Positions 1-9,476 are shown, counted from the first letter of the stretch. The stretch: 26,330 bases of DNA from Paramarasmius palmivorus (GCA_037176845.1 JAYKXP010000326.1:1-26330), one strand, 5' to 3'. Program-made: numbers and translations. The notes: generated by a model not told the origin, from the sequence alone.

Positions 1-22
1 TGAATAAGGTCCGTAAACCTAG

Positions 23-551
23 TTCACACCAAAAGAGACTATCTCTAAGGACGAAGACAAGATTTCCACAAGAATCGAAGCCCTCGGTACTACTAAAACT
101 CTCAACAAGCCGGGGGAACGCATTCTAGATTTTCCACCTAGACCCCGCAAAGCTAGAACAGTAGGAAAGTAACCTACTACACCTAGAAATCTGGATAGTC
201 TGGACGACGAGTATTTTTCATACAGCCGATAACAATAGAACACCTTCTTGAAGTCACATAGACTAACACGCGCGTCGGTAGCAGCCTACGAGGACTCCCG
301 CGAGCAGCAAGAAAACACTTAGAATTTACCACAAAACTTGAGAGTAGCTCCTCACAAAACTCGCTCGGCGAGCTACAGAAAAAGAAGACTCCTCGGAATC
401 CTTTTTCCGCACAAAATCCATTAGAACAAGACTCTATAGAGAAAAACCTGCTATTCTCGTACAAAAGATGGCTTGATGCAGACCTACTTTGCGAGAATCA
501 TGGCGAGACCTCTCCGAGGACGGTGTAAATCAGAATAAAGCTGACAAGCTG
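23..551 (+). pseudogene. Broken N-terminal gag-like coding sequence in changing frames
   Basis: No single open frame crosses this stretch, but protein-like pieces appear one after another. Frame 2 is open from about 23 to 171, ends in TAA, and has further stops near 230 and 319. Frame 1 is open from 262 to 525 and includes a run reading LFSYKRWLDADLL near 450-490. Frame 3 then reads RESWRDLSEDG around 487-530 and stops near 552. Frame 2 resumes at 563 as the intact gag frame. The order suggests a longer ancestral gag broken by several small indels and stops. Alternatives are assembly errors, or a leader that only looks coding. No intron with good splice sites repairs the frame. Confidence 0.45.
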
Positions 552-562
552 AGTTAAAGTAA

Positions 563-1972
563 AGCGACCTGCGAGCATTGCTCGAAGGTAGCCGCGCGGA
601 AAAGTTTGAACAGTGGGAGGAAGACCTGGATCTGATGTTCCTCGAAGGTGGTGTTACCCTAGATGAAGCGAAGATATACATAGCTATCAGACAGATGGAA
701 TATGACTTGAGGAAGACCTGTGTGGGCTGGGATAGCTCGCGCGGAGACTCATATGAAAAGTTCATTGAGGACGTTAAAGAGGAAATTGGCTTTAAGGAAG
801 GACGAGGATCGACTACAACGTTGGACCGTCTAGTAAAGAGACACCAGAGCATAGGGCTGCAAGTCAGCGAGGACGTGCTCAGGACATATAACCGTGTGTT
901 TCGCTATGAAGCGAGTAAGCTCACAGCAGCACCCGCGTTAGTCTCAAATACATTCCTAGTAGCTAGATACCTCGAGGCGTTTGAAGAGGACTTTATCCGA
1001 GAGATCGTTAATATGCTACAACGCATACAGAGCGACAAGCTTTCCCTAGGGAAAGGAAAAGAAAAGAAGAAAGACGATCAGGATAGGCGATTAGAGGATC
1101 CATATACCCTAGATGAAGTAATGGAAGTTGCTTTAAACATTGCTACGAGCAGGCTAGGAGATATATATACGAGGATCAATGCCTCTAGACGTACGAGGGA
1201 TAGGCACGACGACTTAGAACCGCGTGTGTCGTCCAAGCATGTCAAGACTGTTACTATAAAACAGGAACCTGAAGTCGATGAAATTTCTCACAAGATGTCT
1301 GTATCTGTGGATAAGCATGAGACTGAGATTCGCGATTTAAAGGATCTCGTTCGTTCTATGACGAACTCGATTGCTGAGACGCAGAAAAAGCAAGAAGCTT
1401 GGATGTCTATGGTTGTGAATGGGCAGATGCCACCAGGAGTGATGCGAGCGCCGACTTTTGCACAGAGCAGAGGTCCTAGTTCAAGTCAGCAGCTCTATAA
1501 TCCTTCCGCGGGACGACCTGGGACTCCTATGATAGGAAATGCGGCACGAGGAGTGCAGCCACCCCACAACAACTGTTTCATGTGTGGTCAAAGCGACCAT
1601 TTCACGAGGAGTTGTAAGGTCTACCATAAGATGCGAGAACTAGGGTGGATAGTCGATGGTCCCGATGGCCGAGGCATCCTGCGAGATGGTTTGAAAATGC
1701 CATTCATACCACCTGGTTCGAATAAAACTAGAAAGGACTTGATTGAAGAGTTAGCCAAGCAGCGAGGATGGCCTGGTAGTGATAGCTATCACCCAGACAG
1801 CTATATGTTTGCGCTAGAAGAAGATGATATGGGACAAAGGTTCCAAGAATTAGCTATGGAGGACGAAGACATCGGGGAACAAGAGGAGAAGGAGGAACAC
1901 CTTCTGACACTCTTGCTAGATCGTCAACAGCGTCGCTCGGGAAGAGGCAACCCGCAAGGGTCAAAAAACTAG
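563..1972 (+). CDS. gag: Gag-like capsid/nucleocapsid protein of the retrotransposon
   Basis: The frame is open from 563 to TAG at 1970-1972, and the first ATG is at 635. The upstream TTG at 578 is not a likely eukaryotic start. The N-terminal half is acidic and helical, with a run AKIYIAIRQMEYDLRK typical of gag helices. A lysine-rich linker follows near 1050-1080. A single CCHC zinc knuckle lies at about 1574-1614 (C-X2-C-X4-H-X4-C, starting CFMCGQSDHF). This knuckle in gag-type proteins binds the genomic RNA. The protein ends GSKN at a slippery heptamer, so part of the ribosomes should continue into the protease frame. The true N terminus is uncertain because the upstream sequence is broken. 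Confidence 0.85.
   Translation, partial: SDLRALLEGSRAEKFEQWEEDLDLMFLEGGVTLDEAKIYIAIRQMEYDLRKTCVGWDSSRGDSYEKFIEDVKEEIGFKEGRGSTTTLDRLVKRHQSIGLQVSEDVLRTYNRVFRYEASKLTAAPALVSNTFLVARYLEAFEEDFIREIVNMLQRIQSDKLSLGKGKEKKKDDQDRRLEDPYTLDEVMEVALNIATSRLGDIYTRINASRRTRDRHDDLEPRVSSKHVKTVTIKQEPEVDEISHKMSVSVDKHETEIRDLKDLVRSMTNSIAETQKKQEAWMSMVVNGQMPPGVMRAPTFAQSRGPSSSQQLYNPSAGRPGTPMIGNAARGVQPPHNNCFMCGQSDHFTRSCKVYHKMRELGWIVDGPDGRGILRDGLKMPFIPPGSNKTRKDLIEELAKQRGWPGSDSYHPDSYMFALEEDDMGQRFQELAMEDEDIGEQEEKEEHLLTLLLDRQQRRSGRGNPQGSKN
1963..1969 (+). promoter_or_regulatory. Canonical -1 ribosomal frameshift heptamer A AAA AAC (gag to protease)
   Basis: In the gag frame the last codons are AAA AAC followed at once by TAG, and the preceding base is A, giving the X XXY YYZ heptamer in register. 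A -1 slip continues as CTA GAA GCT CCA AGG ATG and runs without a stop into the protease frame. Sixteen nucleotides downstream GGGGCC (1986-1991) can pair with GGCCCC (2019-2024), a possible stimulatory stem. Use of the site is inferred from sequence only. Confidence 0.8.
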
Positions 1973-3438
1973 AAGCTCCAAGGATGGGGCCAACGTCTAG
2001 AGTGCCACAACCTGTACCGGCCCCTGAGGATAAATCTAGATCTAGAAAACTGCGATCGGTGGTGGTAGAGATACCAACGCCTCCGCGGAGAAATATACCC
2101 AAGTCTGTTCCTGTTTCTGATTCCTCGTCATCTTCTTCTGTTTCTCTTCCTTCCAATATACCCACTAGTAAAGAAAACAAGACCCCTCGGGTCGAATTAA
2201 AAGATCTAGGCGATAAGGAGTCTGACGATGAGTTCTCGGACGATGAGGACGTAGATCCTAGGATGTCAAAACCGTCCTCGGAGAAACGACCATTCGATGA
2301 GGTGCTTCCTATCGTTAGACCACCTGTTCCTAGTGAACATATTAAGGCCCGTAGCGATATGGTGCCTACTAAAAATATCACTCCCGATATGGCGAAAGAG
2401 GACTTGCTAAAGCATAAAGCAGTCAGCCGAGGAGTGCCTATAGTTGCCGATGATCCGAAATCAAGGACATCACCGAGTGCGCTAGGGAATAAGCAAGTAC
2501 GCTTTAAAGGCACAGACGAGGACGTAGCTACTGATCTATGTCGCTCGGAGGTCTCTTTGTCTATTGAAGAAGTTGCTGCTATTTCCCCTAGCGTCAGAAA
2601 AATATTGATGCGAAAACTGCGTAATCGCCAGGTGTCAGGAAAGCCTGCCAAAACGTTCTTTAGCGAGTTATCGTCATATAGACGTTCCTCGGAACCTCTA
2701 GAATACAAACCTGTTCTCTCGGAGCATTCCTTGGTCATAGATGTCGAGGATATTGCGCTCGAGGAGGTGTTCGAAGTATTGACTGAGCCTAGGGGAAAAT
2801 TACCTGAAGGTGCGGTCGTACAGAGGGATCCAGTTGAGACATATCAACAGGATGTGCCCGAGGGCGAGCGAAAAGACGTGATCATAGTGGCTAGTAATTC
2901 TGACAACCTCCGAGTGGTATTCCCTAAGATCAATGGGTCGAACGAGGAAGTAGAAAACGTCAAGGACTGTGGCTCGCAGATTGTAGTTATGTCAACACTA
3001 GTTGCAGTTGGTTTGGGAGTAAGCTGGGATCCTACGGTTACCTTGCATATGCAGAGTGCTAATGGACAGCTGAAATCGACTAAAGGCATCGCTCGGAATG
3101 TACCGTTCGAGTTTGGAGACATTACTGTGTTCTTGCAAGTTCATATAGTTGATGATCCTCCGTTCCAAGTCCTCCTAGGACGACCCTTTGATGTGTTAAC
3201 TTCTTCTGTGATCGAGAACTTCCCCGATGGTGAACAGTACATCACCGTTACTTGTCCGAATTCTGGGAGAAAGTGTACTATAGGTACCTATCCTAGGGGC
3301 ATGGGAAAGAAGATCCGCGCTAGAAAAGAACCAACCCTAGTACCGATGAATGGGAATGCAGGGGCGGAAAAGCGTCAGGAAGAAGAACCAAAGAAGGAAG
3401 AAGCTGCGGCAAATTTTCAGACTCCCTCGAGGATATAA
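1969..3438 (+). CDS. Retropepsin-like aspartic protease frame
   Basis: This frame is open through the gag overlap and ends at TAA 3436-3438. Its first ATG is at 1984, but the -1 heptamer at 1963 places it as a gag extension. The first two thirds are low-complexity, rich in Ser, Asp, Glu and Lys, and probably a linker. Near residue 328 counted from 1984 the protein reads DCGSQIVVMS, the position of the D-[ST]-G catalytic loop of retropepsins. Further on are VPFEFGDITV and LLGRPFDVL, which fit the flap and the C-terminal hydrophobic-Gly part of the fold. Cys replaces the usual Ser/Thr after the catalytic Asp. The stop is passed by a second -1 heptamer at 3411. Confidence 0.75.
   Translation, partial: LEAPRMGPTSRVPQPVPAPEDKSRSRKLRSVVVEIPTPPRRNIPKSVPVSDSSSSSSVSLPSNIPTSKENKTPRVELKDLGDKESDDEFSDDEDVDPRMSKPSSEKRPFDEVLPIVRPPVPSEHIKARSDMVPTKNITPDMAKEDLLKHKAVSRGVPIVADDPKSRTSPSALGNKQVRFKGTDEDVATDLCRSEVSLSIEEVAAISPSVRKILMRKLRNRQVSGKPAKTFFSELSSYRRSSEPLEYKPVLSEHSLVIDVEDIALEEVFEVLTEPRGKLPEGAVVQRDPVETYQQDVPEGERKDVIIVASNSDNLRVVFPKINGSNEEVENVKDCGSQIVVMSTLVAVGLGVSWDPTVTLHMQSANGQLKSTKGIARNVPFEFGDITVFLQVHIVDDPPFQVLLGRPFDVLTSSVIENFPDGEQYITVTCPNSGRKCTIGTYPRGMGKKIRARKEPTLVPMNGNAGAEKRQEEEPKKEEAAANFQTPSRI
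3411..3417 (+). promoter_or_regulatory. Second -1 frameshift heptamer A AAT TTT (protease to pol)
   Basis: The protease frame reads GCA AAT TTT CAG here, so A AAT TTT is in X XXY YYZ register. A -1 slip continues TCA GAC TCC and runs open into pol. The pol frame is open only from 3324 and has no ATG near its beginning; the apparent start at 3492 is a GTG codon, which supports translation by frameshifting. A palindrome CCTCGAGG lies 7 nt downstream (3425-3432). Function is inferred. Confidence 0.75.
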
Positions 3439-6400
3439 TCGGCGAGCATGGAGAGGTTGTACTGAAAATAGGGTACGATGAGCATGGAGAAGTGCGAGTG
3501 GAGGGATATAAACTCCCTGATAGAGAAAATTTCGAAAACGATGAGCTAGCAGAAGCATATGCGTTGGCTCTGGATAAAAATAGTTTAGATGAGCGAGCTA
3601 GGGATGTCTTAGAGTCATATGAACACAAGAGCGTCGACAAAGACAATATGGCAACCTATAGCTTGTGGAGAGAAGGTCTTGAGTTGGTAGAGGTCCCTAC
3701 TGTGGATCCGAGTGATGTATATCTCACCACTAGCGACGAGGACACCTCTCTCCTAGCAAAAGAACATCAACGATTAGAACAGAGGAGACTAGGTTTCAGA
3801 AACCTGCTCTCGTTGATAAAGAATAAAGATTTCATTTCCATATGGGAACACCTGTTTGGAAAGTCAGCGTCACAAGTCCTATTGCGAGATTTAAAATCGC
3901 TCGGACCTAAGAAGTTCAAAGAAAAATATCTACGAGCGATTAGAACAGGTATCAAGGGACTAGATGTGCCCTGGGATCTGAGTGACGATAGCGATGAGCT
4001 GTCTGACGAGTACGATGACATTGAATGGCGAATCTGGATGGCAGATAGCATGAATCCTGGGTTCCTAGCTTATTGGAAACGGTTATATGGACAAGATGTT
4101 TGGCCTATACTGCTCCGAGGAGCGAAAGAACGAGGACTCGAGTGGTTTGTCATGCACTATGAGCACTTCCTTGTAGAAGAAGCAGCGACTCGCGCGCAAG
4201 CTGAAAATGGAGTTGGAAAGGAAACTTATATGCAGGACGTTGTGTCAGTATATGGGAAGTACAAACCAGTTGCGTTGAAGGTGAAGCCGGTCAAAGCTAC
4301 TTTGCCCTCGGAATTTAGGGTCGAACGCCACATATATGGTGATCCGCTAGCGGATATGCCGGCACTCTCGACAAATCCCCCTGAATTCGTTCCGAGCGCT
4401 AGATACAACGAGGAAAGGAAAGCTATCATAGATGCTCATCATCCAGAGGGGTTCCTATGGCCCGAGGAAAGAAAATTAATGCATCATATGATGAGTCTGC
4501 AAGAAGAAGCATTTGCGTGGGACACCTCGGAAGGTGGAACCTTCAAGGAAGAGTTCTTTCCTCCTGTGAAATTTCCCGTTATCCCTCATACGCCTTGGGT
4601 GGAAAAGAACATTCCTATACCGCCTGGCATCTACGATGAGGTGTGCAGAATCATTAAAGAGAAAATTAAAGCTGGAATATATGAACCATCAAGTTCCTCG
4701 TACCGATCTAAATGGTTCTGTGTCCTTAAGAAAGATGGAAAGAGTTTGCGACTAGTACATAGTCTAGAGCCTCTTAACAAAGTCACGATTCAGTACTCGG
4801 GAGTACCACCAGCAACTGCAGAAGTTGCGAGCGCGTTTTCAGGTCGCTCGTGTCTAGCTCTATTAGACATATGGGTCGGTTACGATGAAAGATTGATTGA
4901 CGAGGACTCGAGAGACTTGACTACGTTCCAAACGCCATTTGGACCGCATAGATTGGTAAAGCTACCTATGGGTTGGACTAATTCAGTCCCTATATTTCAC
5001 GATGACGTGACCTATATTCTCCAGGATGAGATTCCTGAGATATGTAAACCATATATCGACGATGTAGTAGTAGGAGGGCCAAAGACGCGATATGAAACGT
5101 CCGAGGAACCTCACTATGAAACTATACCTGAGAACAAGGGTATTCGAAGATTTGTATGGGAACATTTCCAGAATGTTAATAGGGTCTGTCAACGAATGAA
5201 GTATTGTGGAGTAACGTTCTCCGGACCTAAAGCGTACCTTTGTGTAGAGGATGGTTTAGTTGTTGGACACTGGGTGTCCTGGAAAGGTGAAAAGCCAAAC
5301 GAGAAGTTAGCAGAAGTGGTCCTATCGTGGGATCCAGCAAATTTCCGTGATAAGAAAGACGTCAACTCGTTCCTCGGAACGGCTGGACAAATGCGTATGT
5401 TCATTAGGGACTATGCTAGAATTACTCGGCCACTCAATAAGATCCGAGGACCCCAAGCTGAATACAAGATGGGTCCCGAGGAACAAGAGGCGGTTGAGAA
5501 AGTGAAAGAAGGCCTTAGAAATGCACCAGCCTTGAGACCGATTGAATATGACAATCCATATGGACTCACATTGGCTGTAGATACGTCGTGGCAAGCTGTG
5601 GGTTTCTACCTATATCAGCGCGATCGCAATGATCCTAGGAAAAAGTTCTTTAATTGGTTCAGGTCAGTAACACTGAACGAGCGCGAGGCTAGATTCTCGC
5701 AACCAAAACGAGAGCTATATGGGCTCATGCTAGCGTTGATGGTCACTAAATATCAGACCATAGGATGTAGGAATTTAACCATAGAAACCGACGCTAGCTA
5801 TATTAAGGGTATGCTAGACAACCCTGGTGCAGGGCCTAATGCTACGATTAATAGATGGATCGAAGAAATTAGAAAATATCACTTTGAACTAGTACACGTT
5901 AAGGGTGTAGTTCATGGACCCGATGGGTTATCGAGGCCACCACCTGGAGGCATATCGACCCCTCGGCCACCTAATATGAATGATGTCGACTATGGCATTC
6001 AAGACGATGGGGAACCGATTACCTTTCGCATGGGCGAGGGTGAGTCCGAGGAACCATTAGAGTTTGAATCGTTCAAAGGCGATATTGATACTAGAGGTGG
6101 TTACTTTAATAAGGTCCTAGCTACGTCCGAGGACGACTTTGAGGAAGAACTCCAAGTCGCTCGGGAAGAAAATGTGTTTTATACACACACCGCGGAACGA
6201 ATTAGATATCGCTCGGGTGTTGTGTTAGACTCTTTCCTACAGAATATCATGCTTCCACCTGAATGGACAGGGGAACGACAGAAAGAAAATCCATATGACG
6301 AGGAACACCGATCAGAACGCGCTCGCGCGCAAGATGATCGGCTGCCGTTAATCAGAGATTGGCTATCGAGGCCTAACTCCGCGTCGATCAGGAACCTGAC

Positions 6401-7823
6401 CGAAACGGAAAAGTCCAAGATTAACAAAGAGGCATCAAAGTTCTTTGTGGATAACGAGGGACGGTTATATAGAAGGAATTTTGAAGATCCTAGTCAACAC
6501 AGGCTAGTGGTCGAAAAGAAGAAACGGCTATGGATGCTGGAATCATCTCATGATTGCCTAGGGCATAAAGGGATGTTCGCTACGAAAGAATTAATAGAGA
6601 AAAGATTTTGGTGGCCGGATATTGAGTCGGATGTTGAATGGTTCGTCAAGTCCTGTGAGATATGCCAGAACAGACAGCGCGAGAAGGTTCAGATACCTCC
6701 GAGCGTGACCTACACTCCTTCTCTATTCCAGAAAATACATGTAGACGTCTTTAAGATGTCACCCGCTAGCAATGGCTGCAAGAACGTTGTACATGGACGT
6801 TGCGCGTTGACAAATTGGTCCGAGGCGAGAGCCTTGAAAACCGAGTCAGCTAGACAGATTGCAGAGTGGTTCTTTGATGAAATCATATGCCGATGGGGAT
6901 GTCCCGAGGAAGTGGTGACAGATAATGCACCGCAGATGACGGCTGTCCTCGAGTGGTTAGAGAAGAAATATGGGATACGAGGGATTCGAATCTCTCCATA
7001 TAACTCTAAGGCAAATGGTAAAATCGAACGAGCGCACTTTGACATTCGCGAGGCGTTAGCAAAAGCTTGCAGCGATGACCTGAAGCAGTGGTATCAATTC
7101 CTGAAACCAGTCCTATGGGCAGACCGAGTAACAGTACGCAAGGGTTTAGGGTGTTCACCTTACTTCCTCGTAACGGGTGCAGAACCTGTGTTACCGCTCG
7201 ACATAGTTGAATCGACTTGGCTAGTAAGGATGCCGGGAAGAGTTCTTACTCACGAGGAACTTTTGGGCTACCGCGCGCAGGCTCTAGCTAAGCATAGGGT
7301 GCATGTAGAACATATGATGGCCAGGATAGACGAAAACAAGATGAAAGCTCTAAAGAAATTCGAGAAAGATCATCGTTTCCAGATTAGAGACTATAACTTT
7401 GCTCCTGGAACGTTGGTACAAGTCAGAAATACCACTATCGAATCGAGTCTTGATCGTAAAATGTATCCTCGCTACCTAGGACCTTTAATAGTCATACGAC
7501 GAACGAAAGGAGGTTCCTATATTGTAGCTGAGATGGATGGTACGGTACTGAAAGGCAAAGTTGGCGCGTTCCGCGTACTACCTCATATCGCTCGTTATAA
7601 ACCCATAGCGCTGCCCAAAGATATACATGATCTCATAGATCTATCTAAGGAACAGCTAGAGAAGTTGGTTGACGACGAGGATGATGTGCAATATGGAACT
7701 AGTGTTGACTATGCATTCAGAGACGATCGTCTAGACATAGGAGACTTTGAGACGATGGAGGATAATGAAGTGCCAGACTTAGAACAGAAGTCTGAAGGTC
7801 CTCGCAGATCTAAACGTCGCTAG
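3417..7823 (+). CDS. pol: Pol polyprotein: reverse transcriptase, RNase H, integrase
   Basis: Residues are counted from 3492. An N-terminal region of about 280 residues has no recognised domain. RT follows, with the LLDIWVGYDE block and the YIDD catalytic box at residues 521-524. RNase H shows three acidic blocks: LAVDTSW, KRELYGL and IETDASY. Integrase has an HHCC zinc-binding segment (H1020, H1025, C1055, C1058) and the DDE triad D1085, D1144 and E1179, with the last two about 35 apart. A basic C-terminal module (RYLGPLIVIRR) resembles the GPY/F region. No chromodomain is seen. All catalytic residues are present and the frame is intact over 4.4 kb, so this copy may be fairly young. There is no usable ATG, so expression should need the -1 shift at 3411. 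Confidence 0.93.
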   Translation, partial: SDSLEDIIGEHGEVVLKIGYDEHGEVRVEGYKLPDRENFENDELAEAYALALDKNSLDERARDVLESYEHKSVDKDNMATYSLWREGLELVEVPTVDPSDVYLTTSDEDTSLLAKEHQRLEQRRLGFRNLLSLIKNKDFISIWEHLFGKSASQVLLRDLKSLGPKKFKEKYLRAIRTGIKGLDVPWDLSDDSDELSDEYDDIEWRIWMADSMNPGFLAYWKRLYGQDVWPILLRGAKERGLEWFVMHYEHFLVEEAATRAQAENGVGKETYMQDVVSVYGKYKPVALKVKPVKATLPSEFRVERHIYGDPLADMPALSTNPPEFVPSARYNEERKAIIDAHHPEGFLWPEERKLMHHMMSLQEEAFAWDTSEGGTFKEEFFPPVKFPVIPHTPWVEKNIPIPPGIYDEVCRIIKEKIKAGIYEPSSSSYRSKWFCVLKKDGKSLRLVHSLEPLNKVTIQYSGVPPATAEVASAFSGRSCLALLDIWVGYDERLIDEDSRDLTTFQTPFGPHRLVKLPMGWTNSVPIFHDDVTYILQDEIPEICKPYIDDVVVGGPKTRYETSEEPHYETIPENKGIRRFVWEHFQNVNRVCQRMKYCGVTFSGPKAYLCVEDGLVVGHWVSWKGEKPNEKLAEVVLSWDPANFRDKKDVNSFLGTAGQMRMFIRDYARITRPLNKIRGPQAEYKMGPEEQEAVEKVKEGLRNAPALRPIEYDNPYGLTLAVDTSWQAVGFYLYQRDRNDPRKKFFNWFRSVTLNEREARFSQPKRELYGLMLALMVTKYQTIGCRNLTIETDASYIKGMLDNPGAGPNATINRWIEEIRKYHFELVHVKGVVHGPDGLSRPPPGGISTPRPPNMNDVDYGIQDDGEPITFRMGEGESEEPLEFESFKGDIDTRGGYFNKVLATSEDDFEEELQVAREENVFYTHTAERIRYRSGVVLDSFLQNIMLPPEWTGERQKENPYDEEHRSERARAQDDRLPLIRDWLSRPNSASIRNLTETEKSKINKEASKFFVDNEGRLYRRNFEDPSQHRLVVEKKKRLWMLESSHDCLGHKGMFATKELIEKRFWWPDIESDVEWFVKSCEICQNRQREKVQIPPSVTYTPSLFQKIHVDVFKMSPASNGCKNVVHGRCALTNWSEARALKTESARQIAEWFFDEIICRWGCPEEVVTDNAPQMTAVLEWLEKKYGIRGIRISPYNSKANGKIERAHFDIREALAKACSDDLKQWYQFLKPVLWADRVTVRKGLGCSPYFLVTGAEPVLPLDIVESTWLVRMPGRVLTHEELLGYRAQALAKHRVHVEHMMARIDENKMKALKKFEKDHRFQIRDYNFAPGTLVQVRNTTIESSLDRKMYPRYLGPLIVIRRTKGGSYIVAEMDGTVLKGKVGAFRVLPHIARYKPIALPKDIHDLIDLSKEQLEKLVDDEDDVQYGTSVDYAFRDDRLDIGDFETMEDNEVPDLEQKSEGPRRSKRR

Positions 7824-7866
7824 GACACCTATAAACAACTCCTAGGGATGCTAAAGCGTTCCGAGG

Positions 7867-7882
7867 AAAATAAATAAATAAA
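7867..7882 (+). terminator. Internal poly(A)-signal-like AATAAA repeats after pol
   Basis: AAATAAATAAATAAAT gives overlapping AATAAA words 45 nt after the pol stop and 72 nt before the stop of the antisense gene A. If used, it would end a gag-pol mRNA before the antisense genes, separate from a full-length RNA that ends in the 3' LTR. This is a motif match only. Confidence 0.4.
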
Positions 7883-7953
7883 TCAAACTCCAATATGAAC
7901 ATCAACAAGGGTGTATTTTGGTACTACGAGAGACATAGGCAACTATGGACTAT

Positions 7954-9204
7954 CTACTGAGCTTGGGAAGAAGTGCTAGGAGCAGTATCAAGAGCCATAT
8001 GACCAGCTCGCTCAGCGCGAGTGGCTTGCTCGTGCTCTACTTCATTGAACTGCTTAGCAGCAAGTTTGTACTGGCTGTGGGTATACTCGACAGCGTGGCG
8101 AAGGACAGCCATCTCAGTACGAAGACGGTTATGAACCGACTTCAAAGCCTCGTCCGAGACAGAAGAAATATCCATGAAGGGGAGCATGCTCATCAGATTG
8201 AGGATATGCTCGTCCCCGCGGAGACGCATCAAGCGTTCCTCTATGTCATATGAGCATCAGTAAATGCACTAGGAAGAAAAACAACAGAATAAGACGTACC
8301 AGGTTCTTCGTCCCTGAGGTCAGTGAGAGCCTTCTCTACGCGGATGCGTTTAGCGGAAGCAGCCTTCGCGTTCTTGGCCTTAGAGAGATAGTAAGACGCC
8401 TTGAGATACGCTCGAGAAAGAATAGCCATGTTGGGGACCATATGATAAGGAATACATACCGTTTGAGAGCGACTTTCAGCTTTCTAATAGTCATATGGAA
8501 GTCAGCATGGTGCGAGGAATACAAGATAAAGGTACTCGTACCTTCTTCTTGCCACTAGGGGCATGAATAGAGGCGTTAATACCGCCCTCGACGTCAGCCA
8601 TCTAGTATAGAAAGTTAATATGATGACTATGGGATAATATGAGGACTTACTTCGGCTTCAGGAGGCTCAACGATTTGGACATCGTCGTCCACCATAGCGG
8701 CATTAGCCTTACCACTAGTGGGATTGGCAGCGTTGCTAGAGCCCTGGAAAATAGTCAGAAGGGTCCCTCGGAACATGATAACAGACGAACCTTGGCAGGG
8801 GTAGCAGGTGGATTGACCAAGCCTTCCACGCGTTCCTTGAAACCCTTAATGGAAATCCATAGGGCGGGAGCGAGGGTAAGGTCGGCCGCGTTGCCATACT
8901 CCTCGAGGAGTTTGAACCCTTTATCGTACACACTATAGGCCTCGGGGTCTTGGGCGATATGGTACGGGTTCAACGAGGCCTTCTGTTAAAAGAGATCATA
9001 GTCAGTACTATGAACAATATAGAAGACACTAGGAATACGCACGAAGAACTTGAGGAGTTCATTGGCGCTAGCGTCGCGCATTTTGATGTTGGCCATCTTG
9101 ACGATAGCCTCGCCCTCTTGAATATGCTCGCGAGCTTTGGTTAACCACTCCGAGCGATCTTTCCAAGCACCAGGGGCAGGGGACGATACGTTTTTGGCAG
9201 ACAT
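7954..9204 (-). CDS. Antisense accessory gene A: spliced, coiled-coil-like hypothetical protein
   Basis: Seven exons can be joined on the - strand: 9204-9043, 8982-8791, 8743-8651, 8601-8542, 8483-8460, 8399-8300 and 8240-7954. They sum to 918 nt, exactly 306 codons with TAG at 7956-7954. Donors are GTGCGT, GTTCGT, GTAAGT, GTACGA, GTATGT and GTACGT; acceptors end in AG, several after a CTGAC-like branch site. The product (305 aa) starts MSAKNVSSPAPGAW and has a charged middle region with VDDDVQIVEPPEAE. The C-terminal part is helical and charged (EMAVLRHAVEYTHSQYKLAA) and could form a coiled coil. I recognise no domain. A TATA box lies at 9293-9300. The gene is convergent with pol. The sixth exon's acceptor is the least certain. 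Confidence 0.6.
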
Positions 9205-9292
9205 ATGAGCAGAATGAGTGAACTAGGATGACTAGTGCGAAGCAGAAAAGACAGGATGAGATTGGTGATGGGTCTTGGGTTTTCCGAGGACG

Positions 9293-9300
9293 CTTTTATA
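9293..9300 (-). promoter_or_regulatory. TATA box for antisense gene A
   Basis: On the - strand the sequence reads TATAAAAG about 90 nt before the ATG at 9204, a normal distance for a pol II promoter with a short leader. It supports gene A being transcribed on its own, opposite to the retrotransposon. Confidence 0.5.
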
Positions 9301-9476
9301 GGGTCCTAGGGAGCAAGGTTCACGCGCTGGGCAAGAAAAATCTTACTGAGCCAGAGATATGGTCCGATGGTGCGGATGAAGGTGCTAGCGATATTTCCGG
9401 ATGGTGCAGATGATCGCCACCTGGTGTAGAGCGGCTGAAACTTTTCCGCGAGGCACTGTCAAGGGGACTTGACATT

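Noticed and set aside
523..564. Possible 42-nt intron joining the gag N-terminal pieces (GTGTAAAT...AAAG)
   Set aside because: Too short, poor donor, and removing a multiple of three does not restore the gag frame.
1854..2738. 294-codon open frame on the - strand
   Set aside because: Lies opposite the protease-region linker; Ser/Thr/Gly-rich low-complexity mirror of the acidic + strand protein, with no motif or splice context.
3492..3494. GTG as start codon of pol
   Set aside because: The same frame is open upstream to the slippery heptamer at 3411 and GTG starts are not expected in fungi.
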